Below are positions 47,535 through 58,842 of a stretch of 64,000 bases of DNA, piece by piece. The notes beneath the pieces are model-generated. The model was not told the origin of the DNA. It did not search any database and was given only the letters and a program-made list of their open reading frames with translations. Both the position numbers and the translations under genes were made by a program. Position 1 is the first letter of the stretch. Each line of letters starts with the position of its first letter. Where the stretch lies: NCBI RefSeq assembly GCF_024666615.1, contig NZ_CP088297.1, forward strand, positions 2,604,001-2,668,000, read 5' to 3'. The stretch is from Aquabacterium sp. J223 (lineage in GTDB: Bacteria > Pseudomonadota > Gammaproteobacteria > Burkholderiales > Burkholderiaceae_C).

Positions 47535-48847
47535 ATGACCCCACCTGTAGAGGCCGCAGGTGTAAGCCAGGCCGGAAATGCTTCTGATCTGATGCCCACG
47601 ATACGACGGTTCTGGATTTTGCTGTTAGTCGCTCTTGCGGGCTCTTTTACTTCGTCGCCTACCGAGGCGCAGATGTCGTCTTTTCGACCAACGATGCAGT
47701 TGGTTCAGCGGATTCGGCTTCCTTCTATCGCTTGATGAGCGACTGGCGCCTACGCGAGCCGTATGGCAATGCCTACGAACTACCGCGCACACTAAACGCG
47801 CAGCATCAAGAACACAAAATTAAGCATCCCCTCTATGGTTTGTTGACATCGCCTGTATACCGAGCCTTCACTGGCCTCGGAATGGCGGCGCAGCCCGCAG
47901 CCCGCCTCATCTCGACGCTCATCGTCGTCGCTCTGCTGTTCGCTTTTGTGAGGCTAATGACGGTGTGTGAAATTGCACCGCGTCTACATTTGCCAATGCT
48001 GATGTTGGTGGCTGCGGCACCCGGGATCGTGGTTTACGCAGGACTTCCTGAGTCGTGGACTCTCAGCGCATTGTTAGTGGTAGTCGCAGTGCTACTGCAC
48101 GAACGGTGGCCTGATCGCAGGCTAATGTTCGGTTGCTTTGTTGGGCTGACGATGCTATGCAATGTCTCTCTCCTTGTTTTGCTTGCACTTCCGGTGGTGG
48201 CCTGCAGTCAGGAGGGCCGCGGCTGGCAAAGGACTATCCTGTGCTCGGCAGCAACCGGTGTGTCACTCACAGCCACCTTTTTGGGAGTATTGCTATTACT
48301 AGGTCAGTTCGACCAATCGCTTTCGCCGCAGCAATATATTGCCTTTTATCAGTTCTTTTCTCCCTTAATAAAGGCCGTCGACTGGTACAGCAGAACCGCC
48401 GTTGAAGTGTCTCTATCGCAGCTCTTTGTTGGGGGCTTCGTCAGTTTGCAGGACAACACCGATCTCCATTGGTACGGAGTCTATTCCACAGCGAAAGGTT
48501 CTGCGCTAGGGGCGCTCGCTGTGACCACAATTGTGACATTTTGGATTTTTATCGGTGGAGTGGCGATTCGCAATCGTCGACATGGCCTGCATTCCACAGC
48601 TCGCTTTAGGGCCCAGCGCCTAACCGTCCTCTTGATGGTGCAGTGGCTGCTCCTTCACATAGGAAGCGCCAACAGCATGTTCCTATATGCAGGTTGCTTC
48701 ATTCCGCTGATGGTGCTGATCGCTGGAATAGAACTGACCGCAGCACGATACCGTTCCGAACTTGCTGTATGGTCGGTGGCACCGGTAGTTTTCGCGACGA
48801 GTTGGGTGCAGATGAACTATTTGCGTAACGTGCTTGGCGCAACCTAA
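47535..48847 (+). CDS. polytopic membrane protein, GT-C-like (apparent frameshift)
   Basis: About 437 residues when joined. An N-terminal helix (FWILLLVALAGS) is followed by FYFVAYRGADVVF and, in the second frame, ten or so hydrophobic segments ending MNYLRNVLGAT. A large loop after helix 1 with charged residues (SADSASFYRLMSDWRL) and HPLYGLLTSPVY suggests a polyprenyl-phosphate-sugar-dependent GT-C glycosyltransferase, but no family signature is certain. The frame breaks at four T (47645-47648; five expected). The start at 47535 follows GGAAAAG. Its base composition (43% and 62% GC in two 60-base lines counted by hand) is far below its neighbours. Confidence 0.6.
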
Positions 48848-48853
48848 TAGATA

Positions 48854-50061
48854 CTATTCGTTGCGATCAACATTGAGCAGCGACACCAGCGCCGCCGTCA
48901 GGCCGTTCGCGCGGTCGACGAACTGAGGCCGCACCCGCACCGTCGCCGCGATCGCGGCGGCGTAGGCGTGGGGATCCTCCAGCAGCTGGCGCAGCACCCG
49001 GGCGATGTCGTCCGGATCGTTCTCGGCCGTCTTGAACGCCGCGCCCAGCACCTCGCCGGCGGGCACCACCCGGCTGCCGACCACCGGCCGGCCGGCCAAC
49101 GCGGCTTCGGCGCAGACCATGGCGAAGCCTTCGTTGAACGTCGGTCCCGTCGGCACCACGACCGCATGGCAATGGGCGTAGGCCTGCAGCAGGTCGGGCC
49201 GCTTCAGGCGGCCGCGCAGGCGCACCTGGTCGGCCAGGCCGCGGTCGCGCAGCAGCGCCTCCAGTTCGGGCACGGCGCTGCCCGCACCGCAGACCTCGAG
49301 CGTGTAGCGCACCGCACCGTCGCGGTTCAGCCGGGCCACCGCTTCCACCAGGTCGAACACACCCTTGTCGCGCTCCACCCGGCCGGCGAACAGCAGCCGG
49401 CGGGGACCGTCCAGGGGCGGTGCGGGCGGCAGGGCGGTGAAATCCGACTCGACGAACTGCGCGCGGTACTCCCGCGTCCGCGTGCGGCCCTGCGACAGCT
49501 CGGCCACCTGCCGCGCGCCCTCCGGCGACACGGCCAGCGCCACCTTCACGCAGTGGCGGAAGAACAGGCTGTCCAGCCGAAGCAGCCCGCGCGCCATGCG
49601 GCCGGTGGGGCGGTGGCCGGCCGGCCAGCGGGTGTTGTGCAGGTTGGGGATCACCTGCACCCCCGCCCAGGCCAGGGGTGCGAACAGAAACCAGTGGGCG
49701 GTGCCGGAATCGATGAGCGCATGGGTGGCGCGAAAGCGAAGCGCCGACCACGTCAGCCGGGCGGCGTGCAGGGCCTTGGCCAGGTGGTAGGCCACGCCGC
49801 GCGCCGACGGCCAGGGCGCGGGCCGGTTGACCACCTTCAGCGCGCCGTCGCTGGCCTCGGCACGTCGGGCGTTGCTGGAGACGAAGAGCCCCGGCACACC
49901 GAGCCGACGTGCCGCCTCGTAGGTCTGGCCGGTGAAGGTGAGCGAGGTCTCGCTGGGGGGGTGCGCACGCCGTGGCGCCAATCCTCGAACGCGGCCAGCG
50001 CGTCACCGGGCCCGACAACGCCGAACAGGCGGGGCGTAGGGCGCTGGGGCGACATGGGCAT
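48854..50061 (-). CDS. glycosyltransferase family 4 protein (apparent frameshift)
   Basis: About 402 residues when joined. The main part shows LLFAGRVERDKGVFDLVEAV, ALLRDRGLADQVRLRGRLKRPDLL and PTGPTFNEGFAMVCAEAALAGRPVVGSRV, the donor-binding half of GT4. The N-terminus MPMSPQRPTPRLFGVVGPGDALAAFEDWRHGVRTPP is in another frame; the break is at seven G on the + strand (49955-49961; eight would join PPSETSLTFTGQ). Starts at 50061 or 50055 are possible. It is normal in GC, next to the low-GC gene with which it converges. Confidence 0.85.
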
Positions 50062-50360
50062 GAGGAAGGCGAAGGGTGAGGTTGGGCGGCAGGGGGGCCC
50101 GGGCGGGCGTCGCGGCGGATGCTAGGAACGCAACCTTGCAGTCAGCTATCGCCATGCAGGACATCGCGATCGCGAGCGCCACGGCGTGACATGTTGGCAT
50201 GCCTCTGCCGGCGGTGGCATTCGGGCCTCCTCCTGCGTCGTGAAGGCGGCGAGCGCGATTGTGTGGCCGAGGCGATGCACCGGCGGCGCCACGGCCGGCC
50301 GCGCGGGTACAGGGGTTGCCGTTGGCGCCTCGAACCCGTCCCGTCGTTCGATCGAAACCC
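50062..50360. promoter_or_regulatory. divergent intergenic region
   Basis: About 300 bp between two divergent genes. No gene, RNA or clear promoter is recognised; short frames here have no recognisable protein. The DJ-1-like gene start is itself uncertain. Confidence 0.35.
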
Positions 50361-50997
50361 TTGGCCGCCAGCACCCTGCACCTCTACGTCTTCGACGGCT
50401 TCGCCGACTGGGAGCCGGCCTTCGTGACGGCGGCGGTGCACAACCCCCAGTTCCAGCGGGCGCCGGGCCGATGGCAGGTGCGCACGGTGGCGACGCAGCC
50501 CGGGCCGGTGCGCTCGATGGGCGGGCTCGCCGTCTTGCCCGACGCGCGGCTGCAGGACCTGGCGCCGCGGGCGGGCGATGGCCTGCTGCTGCCCGGCGGG
50601 CCGGGCTGGGAAGACCCCGCCCGCCACCAGCACGCCATCCGGGTCGCGCAGGCCTTCGCCGACGCCGGCGTGCCGGTGGCCGCCATCTGCGGCGCCACCG
50701 CCGGCCTGGCCCGCGCCGGCCTGCTGGACCACCGGCCGCACACTAGCAACGCCGCCGCCTACCTGCGCGGCACCGGCTACGCCGGCGGCGACCACTACAA
50801 GGAGCAGGCCGCGGTCGACGCCGACGGTGTGATCACCGCCGGCGGCATGGCGCCGCTGGAGTTCGCGCGCTGCCTGCTGGCCCGGCTCGGCGTGTACGAA
50901 CCCGCGGCGCTGGAAGCCTGGTACCAGCTCTACCACACCGGCAAGTCGGCCTACTTCGCCCGCATGCGGCGCGAGGCCGAGGCCCCCCCATCCCTGA
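50361..50997 (+). CDS. DJ-1/PfpI family protein (apparent frameshift at the end)
   Basis: A glutamine-amidotransferase-like protein of about 211 residues. It shows LHLYVFDGFADWEP, GLLLPGGPGWED and the nucleophile elbow AAICGATAGLARAGLL with a cysteine. The open frame runs far past this into the next gene because of one extra base in seven C (50983-50989); with six the protein ends EAPHP and stop at 50995-50997. A TTG at 50361 is the most likely start as no ATG lies near the fold. Protease, deglycase or amidotransferase roles in this family are diverse; none can be assigned. Confidence 0.7.
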
Positions 50998-51033
50998 ATT
51001 CCGCTTCTTTCACCCCCCAACCAAGCGTCATCC

Positions 51034-51789
51034 ATGAACACCCCTTCCTCCCAAGGCCCGCTGCAGGGCAAGGTCTGCGTCGTCACCGGCGGGTCGCGCG
51101 GGCTCGGCGCCTGCATCGCCCGCGTGCTGGCCGAGGACGGCGGCCACGTCGTGATCGCCGACATCGCCGGCGAACGCGCGGACAAGGCCGCGAGCGACCT
51201 GCGCGAGCAGGGCTTCCAGGCCTCGCCGCTGGCACTCGACGTCGGCGACGAGACGTCGGTGCAGGCCGCGCTGGCGGCGCTGCGCGAACGCCATGGCCGC
51301 CTCGACGTGGTCGTCAACAACGCCGCCATCGACATCACCGTGCCCATCGACGAACTGGCCGGCGGCGACTGGGAGCGGGTGGTGCGGACCAACCTCACCG
51401 GCCCCTTCTTCATCGCCAAGCACGCGGTGGCGGCGATGACCGGCGGCAGTCCCAAGCAGACCGCCGGCCACATCGTCAACATCGCCTCCACCGCCAGCAA
51501 GCGGGCGTGGCCGAACGCGGCCGCCTACCACGCCACCAAGTGGGGCCTGCTGGGCCTGTCGCACGCGCTGCACGCGGAGCTGCGGCCGAAGGGCATCAAG
51601 GTGTCGGCCATCGTCGCCGGCGGCATGCGCACGCCCTTCCTGCTCGACCGCTTCCCGGACATCGACCCCGACGTGCTGCAGGACCCGATGAACGTGGCCA
51701 AGGCGGTGCGCTTCGTGCTGCAGCAGCCCGACGAGACGGTGATCCCGGAGGTGATGGTGCTGCCGATGCGCGAGTCGTCCTGGCCCTGA
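51034..51789 (+). CDS. short-chain dehydrogenase/reductase
   Basis: A 251-residue NAD(P)-dependent oxidoreductase. It has the cofactor motif TGGSRGLGACIA, the NNAAID strand-4 motif, the catalytic serine (NIASTAS), and YHATK with catalytic tyrosine and lysine. Substrate unknown; acting on an alcohol/ketone in aromatic compound breakdown is possible from the neighbouring Rieske oxygenase, which converges with it. Confidence 0.93.
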   Translation: MNTPSSQGPLQGKVCVVTGGSRGLGACIARVLAEDGGHVVIADIAGERADKAASDLREQGFQASPLALDVGDETSVQAALAALRERHGRLDVVVNNAAIDITVPIDELAGGDWERVVRTNLTGPFFIAKHAVAAMTGGSPKQTAGHIVNIASTASKRAWPNAAAYHATKWGLLGLSHALHAELRPKGIKVSAIVAGGMRTPFLLDRFPDIDPDVLQDPMNVAKAVRFVLQQPDETVIPEVMVLPMRESSWP

Positions 51790-51826
51790 GCCGGCGGTGG
51801 GCGGCGCCGGTCGAGGGCGGGGCGGG

Positions 51827-52915
51827 TCAGCCCATCGCCAGCGCCGGCGTCGTGTCCTCGATCATCAGCGGCGGCCGGTAGACGAAGGCCGGATCGTCGG
51901 CCTCCTTCTTCACCAGCGCCTGCAGCATGCGGCGGGCGCGGATCGGCGCCTCGTCCACCTTCATCGCCACCCGCGGCACGGCGCCGCCGTGCTTCTCGAG
52001 CTGCGCCTGCTGCACCTTCAGCACCGCCGCGTCCTCGTTGAAGGTCAGCTCGATGGCGTGGCACACGGCCTGCGTCAGCGCGTCGTCGTCGAGCCGCCGG
52101 TTGCGCGCCACCGACCAGAAGTAGTGGGTCGACCGCTCGGTCTCCGGCGTCAGCAGGTGCAGGACGTGGCTGCGGTAGGCGTCGTCGGGCGAGGTGCCGA
52201 CCGGGTAGACGCCGAAGTCCGTCATGCAGATCGACGGCGCCAGGCTGATGGCCGTCTGCCAGCGGTTGATCTTGCCCTGGTGGTTCAGCACCATGGCGAA
52301 GAACGGCGGCGCGTCGATGTTCGGCATCTCGCGGTGGGCGTACAGCAGCCCCTCGTCCTTCACCGTGACCTGCACCGGGTAGTTGGGGATGACCTCCTCG
52401 TCCTCCTGCCCGATCGTCCGCAGGTGCACCCAGCTCTCGTGGCCCAGGTCCATCAGGTTGTCGACCGACAGCTGGAAGTTGGCCTCCAGGTGGTGGTAGC
52501 CGCGCGACGGCGTCCACTCCGGGTGTTCGTTCCAGCGGATGTCCGGGATCAGCGCGGTGTCGGCGCGCTCGGCCGCGCCCATCCAGATCCACAGCAGGCC
52601 GTGCCGCTGCACCAGCGGGAAGGTGCGCACGGCCGCCTGGGCGGGGATCTGCGACTGCCCGGGGGCCAGCGTGCACAGGCCGGTGACGGCGAAGCGCATG
52701 CCGTGGTAGCTGCACTGCAGTTCGTCGCCGACGCGCCGGCCGGCCGACAGCGGCATCAGCCGGTGCGGGCACAGGTCCTCCAGCGCGGCGATGCGGCCGT
52801 CCGAATGCTTCAGCATCACGACGGGGGTGCCGAGGAAGGTGCGGCCCACCACCTTGCCGTCGTCCAGTTCCTGCTTGAAGCCGGCCACGTACCAGGCGTT
52901 CTTCAGCCACGTCAT
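51827..52915 (-). CDS. Rieske non-heme iron oxygenase, VanA-like aromatic O-demethylase type
   Basis: A 362-residue oxygenase component. The Rieske [2Fe-2S] motif is LCPHR ... CSYHG near residues 48-70; the mononuclear iron site is in NLMDLGHESWVH (two histidines four residues apart). Family members such as VanA demethylate vanillate and similar methoxy- or halo-aromatics. The start at 52915 follows AAGGAGA. Its reductase partner (VanB type) is not in the window. It is in one unit with the binding protein upstream. Confidence 0.88.
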   Translation of the reverse strand: MTWLKNAWYVAGFKQELDDGKVVGRTFLGTPVVMLKHSDGRIAALEDLCPHRLMPLSAGRRVGDELQCSYHGMRFAVTGLCTLAPGQSQIPAQAAVRTFPLVQRHGLLWIWMGAAERADTALIPDIRWNEHPEWTPSRGYHHLEANFQLSVDNLMDLGHESWVHLRTIGQEDEEVIPNYPVQVTVKDEGLLYAHREMPNIDAPPFFAMVLNHQGKINRWQTAISLAPSICMTDFGVYPVGTSPDDAYRSHVLHLLTPETERSTHYFWSVARNRRLDDDALTQAVCHAIELTFNEDAAVLKVQQAQLEKHGGAVPRVAMKVDEAPIRARRMLQALVKKEADDPAFVYRPPLMIEDTTPALAMG

Positions 52916-52932
52916 CGAAGGTCTCCTTCTCG

Positions 52933-54117
52933 TTACTTGCGGCGGCCCGGGTCCTTGACGGACTTGAGCACCTCGAACTCGACGTTGTGCAACTCGCCGT
53001 CCTGGCGCGCCACCCGTCGGATGTAGACGTTCTGCACGATGTCCCGCGTCTGCGCGTCGATCAGCACCGGCCCGCGCGGGCTCTCGAAGGTCTGGCCCTT
53101 CATCGCCTCCAGCAGCGCGTCGCCGGTCTGGCCCTTCGTGCGCTGCAGCGCCGTGTACAGGATGCGCATGCCGTCGTAGCCGGCCACCGCCATGTAGTTC
53201 GGCCGCTTGCCGGCGTTGGCCTTCTTGAAGGCGGCGACGAACTTCTGGTTGGCTGTAGACGGGTGCGCCGCCGAGTAATGGTGCGAGGTGACGACACCCA
53301 ACGCCACGTCGCCCATGTCGTTGAGGATGTCGTCCTCGGTCACGTCGCCGGTGGCGATGAGCCGGATGCCGGCCTTGTCCAGCCCGCGCTCGACGAACTG
53401 CTTCATGAAGGTGGTGCCCACGCCCGCCGGCAGGAAGACGAACACCGCGTCGGGCTGGGCGTCCCGCACGCGCTGCAGGAAGGGTGCGAAGTCCGGGTTG
53501 CGCACCGGCACGCGCAGCAGTTCCTTGACCGTGCCGCCGTTGAGCGTGAAGCGGTCGCGGAACGCCGTCTCGGCGTCGATGCCGGGGCCGTAGTCGCTGA
53601 CCAGCGTGACCACCGACCGGATGCCGTTCTTCGGCGCCCACTCCGCCACGCCGATGGTGTTCTGCGGCAGGGTGAAGCTGCAGCGGATGAAGTAGGGCGA
53701 GGCGTCGATGACGCTGGAGGTGCCGGCCGACATGACGATGGTCGGCGTCCTGCTCTGCGTGGCCACCGGCCCGACGGCCAGCGCCAGCGGCGTCAGCACG
53801 AAGCCGCCCATCACCGCCACCTTGTCGTTGACGACGAACTCCTGCGCGATGCGGCGCGACTGGTCCGGCGTCGAGGCGTCGTCGCGGACCAGCAGTTCCA
53901 CCTTGCGGCCGGCCACCGTGTCGCCGTGCTCGGCCTGGTACAGCCGTGCGCCGGCCTCGATCTGCTTGCCGGTGGAGGCGAAGGGGCCGGTCATCGACAG
54001 GATCAGGCCCACCTTCACCGGCGCGGCGGCCTGCGCCGACACGCCCAGCGGCAGCGCGGCCGCGGCACCCGCCGCCGCGCCCAGGGTCGTGTGCAGGACG
54101 AACTGCCGTCTCTTCAT
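52933..54117 (-). CDS. ABC transporter substrate-binding protein, branched-chain amino acid/aromatic type
   Basis: A 394-residue periplasmic binding protein of the LivK-type fold. The N-terminal signal region (MKRRQFVLHTTLGAAAGAAAALPLG, twin-arginine-like RRQF) is followed by VKVGLILSMTGPFASTGKQIEAGARLY. Located just upstream of the Rieske oxygenase gene, 17 bp apart, it may bind the aromatic substrate. The permease and ATPase genes are not in the window. Confidence 0.9.
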   Translation of the reverse strand: MKRRQFVLHTTLGAAAGAAAALPLGVSAQAAAPVKVGLILSMTGPFASTGKQIEAGARLYQAEHGDTVAGRKVELLVRDDASTPDQSRRIAQEFVVNDKVAVMGGFVLTPLALAVGPVATQSRTPTIVMSAGTSSVIDASPYFIRCSFTLPQNTIGVAEWAPKNGIRSVVTLVSDYGPGIDAETAFRDRFTLNGGTVKELLRVPVRNPDFAPFLQRVRDAQPDAVFVFLPAGVGTTFMKQFVERGLDKAGIRLIATGDVTEDDILNDMGDVALGVVTSHHYSAAHPSTANQKFVAAFKKANAGKRPNYMAVAGYDGMRILYTALQRTKGQTGDALLEAMKGQTFESPRGPVLIDAQTRDIVQNVYIRRVARQDGELHNVEFEVLKSVKDPGRRK

Positions 54118-54250
54118 CGTCGCTCCTCGGTGTGGCCGGCGGTCGGCCTAAATCGTCAGCATGAAGATTGTCAGCATACGGTCGATCTGGTCGGACGAAC
54201 TTCGGGCTTACCCGGGAACCCGACGCACCCGGCGTCGCGTCCGGGGGTGC

Positions 54251-54469
54251 TCAGCGCCGCACGGCTTTGCGCAGCGGTTTCAACAGCCGCTTGCGGACCT
54301 GCTTGCCTTCGGTCGCCAGCAGCCGCAGGTTGATGTCGTGCCGGGCCTCCGGGTCCATCCGGCCCCAGCGGGCGATCTCGGCGGCGGTGCGGCCGCAGCC
54401 CTTGCAGACGTCGTGGCGGTCGAGCTTGCACACGCCGATGCAGGGGCTGCGGGTGACGAGGAGGACCAT
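54251..54469 (-). CDS. DUF1289 family small cysteine-rich protein
   Basis: A 72-residue protein with SPCIGVCKLDRHDVCKGCGRT, the four-cysteine pattern of DUF1289, and a basic C-terminus (RKRLLKPLRKAVRR). It probably binds a metal; function unknown. It is divergent from the pyrimidine operon. Confidence 0.85.
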   Translation of the reverse strand: MVLLVTRSPCIGVCKLDRHDVCKGCGRTAAEIARWGRMDPEARHDINLRLLATEGKQVRKRLLKPLRKAVRR

Positions 54470-54613
54470 GGCGTTGGTGGGAAGCGATGGGAGAAGGGTC
54501 AGGCCAGCGGCGCGCCCGCCAGTGCCCGCCGGCGCGGGCCGGTGGCGGGCCCGTCGCGGTGCGCCGGTGCGGGTAATCCTGGCACATCCCTTGCATTCGC
54601 CGGGCCCCGTGTC

Positions 54614-54629
54614 CTGACCAAACGGTCAA
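54614..54629. promoter_or_regulatory. RutR-like operator upstream of the pyrimidine operon
   Basis: CTGACCAAACGGTCAA is a near-perfect inverted repeat (CTGACCA, two bases, CGGTCAA). Fourteen of its 16 positions agree with the E. coli RutR consensus (TTGACCA, two bases, TGGTCAA). It lies 32 bp before the first gene of the URC operon, where a repressor would act. RutR senses uracil in enterobacteria; a RutR gene is not in this window. Confidence 0.6.
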
Positions 54630-54661
54630 GATGTCGACCCAAGAACGACCGAGGAGGTGCC

Positions 54662-55902
<1,241 letters not shown>

Positions 55903-55960
55903 GCGCGCCGGGCCGCTCCCCAGCGCGAATCCCGAAGCGCTTCGCGCGGAGGCGAGTCCA

Positions 55961-57166
55961 GTGACGGCTGAGGCGCTGCTCACGGCACAAGCCGTCAGGG
56001 CCCATGCCGAGCAGGTGCTGGCCGCGGTGCAGGCCGGCGGCTCGCGCCATTGGGCCTGGGACGGGTCCCGGCTCGAGGCCACCGCCGACTTCGTCGCCGA
56101 CACCATCCGCCAGCGCTACCCGTCGCTTCAGGTGCCCTTCCACGCCCGCTGGCGCCACTTCGAGGCCGGTGGCACCGACCGCTGGGCCGCGTTGTCCGAG
56201 CGGCACGGCCTGCAGGGCGATGCCATGCGCGCCGAGCGGGCGCGGGTGCGCATCGACCTGGTCATCCCAAGCGTGCTGCTCGACGCCGGCGCCGGCGCCG
56301 ACTGGCGGTACCGGGAGGACGATGGCGGCGTGCTGGCGCGCTCCGAGGGCCTGGGCGTGGCCAGCCTGGCGCTGTTCGCCGCCGGCACGCTGTCGGCCGA
56401 TCCGCGGCAACCGTTGCGGGCCGACGCCACGGCGCTGCAGGCGGTGACACCCGACGCCATCGGCCGCGCCTTCCAGGTCGGGCCCGACAACCCGCTGGTG
56501 GGCCTGGACGGCCGCGCGGCGCTGCTGGCCCGGCTCGGCACCGTGGCCGCCGCCGCGCCGGCGGTGTTCGGCACGCCGGCGCGGCTCGGTCACCTGTTCG
56601 ACCACCTGGCCGCCCGCGCGGTGGACGGCCGCGTCGACGCTGGCGACGTGCTGTCCACCCTGCTGCACGCCCTCGGGCCGGTGTGGCCCAGCCGCCATGC
56701 GCTGCAGGGCGTGCCGCTGGGCGACTGCTGGCCCTGCGAGCTGACCGGCGACGGCTGGCTGCCGCTGCACAAGCTGTCGCAATGGCTGACCTACTCGCTG
56801 CTGGAGCCGCTGGCCGACGGCGGCCTGCAGGTCACCGGTCTCGACGCGCTGACCGGCCTGCCCGAGTACCGCAACGGCGGCCTGCTGATCGACCTCGGCC
56901 TGCTGCGGCCGCGCGACCCGGGCTTCCTCGCCGGCACCTGGCGGGTCGACACGCCGGCGGTGGTGGAATGGCGGGGTCTGACGGTGGCCGCGCTCGACCG
57001 GCTGGCGGTCATGGTGCGCGGGCGCCTCGGCCTGTCGGCGGCCGATTTCCCGCTGGCCTGCGTGCTCGAAGGCGGCACCTGGGCCGCCGGCCGGCGGATC
57101 GCCGCCGAGCGACGCCCGGGCGGCGGGCCGCCCTTTGCCATTCACAGCGACGGCACCGTGTTCTGA
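55961..57166 (+). CDS. URC4/DUF1688 family protein (uracil catabolism)
   Basis: A 401-residue protein of the DUF1688 family, to which yeast Urc4 (uracil catabolism) belongs. Conserved-looking segments include VPFHARWRHFEAGG, RAERARVRIDLVIPSVLLDAGAGADW, LVGLDGRAALLARLG and KLSQWLTYSLLEPL. The start is GTG with a GGAGG site upstream. It is placed between the URC1-like and uracil phosphoribosyltransferase genes. The reaction it carries out is not settled. Confidence 0.88.
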   Translation: MTAEALLTAQAVRAHAEQVLAAVQAGGSRHWAWDGSRLEATADFVADTIRQRYPSLQVPFHARWRHFEAGGTDRWAALSERHGLQGDAMRAERARVRIDLVIPSVLLDAGAGADWRYREDDGGVLARSEGLGVASLALFAAGTLSADPRQPLRADATALQAVTPDAIGRAFQVGPDNPLVGLDGRAALLARLGTVAAAAPAVFGTPARLGHLFDHLAARAVDGRVDAGDVLSTLLHALGPVWPSRHALQGVPLGDCWPCELTGDGWLPLHKLSQWLTYSLLEPLADGGLQVTGLDALTGLPEYRNGGLLIDLGLLRPRDPGFLAGTWRVDTPAVVEWRGLTVAALDRLAVMVRGRLGLSAADFPLACVLEGGTWAAGRRIAAERRPGGGPPFAIHSDGTVF

Positions 57167-57178
57167 GAGGACTTCTTC

Positions 57179-57820
57179 ATGCCCCACGACTTCCCCACCC
57201 TCACCGTCGTCCGCCATCCGCTGGTGCAGCACAAGCTGACCTACATCCGCAGCCAGGACACCACCACCGAGAACTTCCGCCGCCTGCTGCGCGAGACCAC
57301 GCAGATGCTGGCCTACGAGGCGACCAAGGACCTGCCCACCGAGCTGATCGAGATCACCACCCCCGTGGCGACCATGCGGTCGCCGGTCATCAGCGGCAAG
57401 AAGCTGTGCTTCGTCTCCATCCTGCGCGCCGGCAACGGCATGCTCGACGGCATGCTGGAGCTGCTGCCCGCGGCCCGCGTCGGTCACATCGGCCTGTACC
57501 GCGACCCCGGCACGCTGGAGCCGGTGGAGTACTACTTCAAGGTGCCCGACGACGTGGCCGAGCGCGACGTCATCGTGGTCGACCCCATGCTGGCCACCGG
57601 CAACTCCGCCGCCGCCGCGCTGGACCGGCTGAAGGAGTGCCGGGTGCAGACGCTCAAGCTGGTGTGCCTGCTCGCCGCGCCCGAAGGCGTCGCCAACGTC
57701 GCCGCGCAGCACCCCGACGTGCCCATCGTCACCGCCGCGCTGGACGAGCGCCTCAACGACCACGGCTACATCGTGCCGGGGCTGGGCGACGCCGGCGACC
57801 GCATGTTCGGCACCAAGTAA
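57179..57820 (+). CDS. upp: uracil phosphoribosyltransferase
   Basis: Converts uracil and PRPP to UMP. The 213-residue protein has the PRPP-binding loop [18 protein letters not shown] and the C-terminal uracil-binding [17 protein letters not shown]. Here it is probably the entry step of the URC pathway as well as salvage, since it sits between DUF1688 and the nucleoside transporter. It starts 12 bp after the DUF1688 gene, after an AGAGGA site. Confidence 0.95.
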   Translation: MPHDFPTLTVVRHPLVQHKLTYIRSQDTTTENFRRLLRETTQMLAYEATKDLPTELIEITTPVATMRSPVISGKKLCFVSILRAGNGMLDGMLELLPAARVGHIGLYRDPGTLEPVEYYFKVPDDVAERDVIVVDPMLATGNSAAAALDRLKECRVQTLKLVCLLAAPEGVANVAAQHPDVPIVTAALDERLNDHGYIVPGLGDAGDRMFGTK

Positions 57821-57844
57821 GACCTTTCCCACAGGAGCTGACCG

Positions 57845-58842
57845 ATGAAGCACTGGAACCGTCGTCTTTCCCTGCAGGCCGTGCTGGCCCTGGCCGCCGC
57901 GCTCGCCGCCCCGCTGCCCGCACTGGCGCAGGCCAAGCTCAAGGTGGCCGGCATCTACACCGTGCCGGTGGAGCAGCAGTGGGTGTCGCGCATCCACAAG
58001 GCGCTGAACGCGGCCAAGGCCCGCGGCGAGATCGACTACGTGTTCTCCGAGAACGTGGCGAACGCCGACTACGAGCGGGTGATGCGCCAGTACGCCGAGG
58101 GCGGCCAGCAGTTCGTCATCGGCGAGTCCTTCGCGGTGGAGGCGGCGGCGCGCAAGGTGGCCAAGGAGTACCCGAAGACGGCCTTCCTCATGGGCTCGTC
58201 GGGCAAGCCGCAGGCGCCCAACTTCGCGGTGTTCGACAACTACATCCAGGAGCCGGCCTACCTGACCGGCATGCTGGCCGGCGGCCTGACCAAGTCCAAC
58301 CTGATCGGCATGGTGGGCGGCTACCCCATCCCCGAGGTGAACCGGCTGATGCACGCCTTCATGGAAGGCGCGAAGGAGGTGAACCCGAAGGTGAAGTTCA
58401 GCGTCACCTTCATCGGCTCCTGGTTCGACCCGCCGAAGGCCAAGGAGGCGGCCTTCGCCATGATCGACAAGGGCGCCGACGTGATGTATGCCGAGCGCTT
58501 CGGCGTCAGCGACGCGGCCAAGGAGCGCAAGGTGCTGGCCATCGGCAACGTCATCGACACCCAGGCGCAGTACCCCGACACGGTGGTGGCGTCGGCCCTG
58601 TGGCACATGGAGCCGACGGTCGACGCGGCGCTCAAGAAGGTGAAGGACGGCAAGTTCACCGCCGAGGACTACGGCCCGCTGTCGATGATGAAGGTGGGCG
58701 GCTCGGCGCTGTCGCCGCTGGGCACCTTCGAGAAGAAGGTGCCGGCCGAGCTGATGGCCAAGGTCAAGGCCAAGGAGAAGGCCATCCTGGACGGCAAGTT
58801 CACCGTCAAGGTCAACGACGGCGAGCCGAAGTCGACGCCTTG

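Noticed and set aside
50300..50360. A tRNA-like T-arm (CTCGAACCCG) before the DJ-1-like gene
   Set aside because: No acceptor or anticodon stem could be built around it.
50259..51881. A 540-residue open frame starting as a DJ-1-like protein and running through the next gene
   Set aside because: After 50990 the frame runs antisense-like through the well-conserved short-chain dehydrogenase gene, and one C fewer at 50983-50989 gives a stop at 50995. It is a frameshift product, not a fusion.
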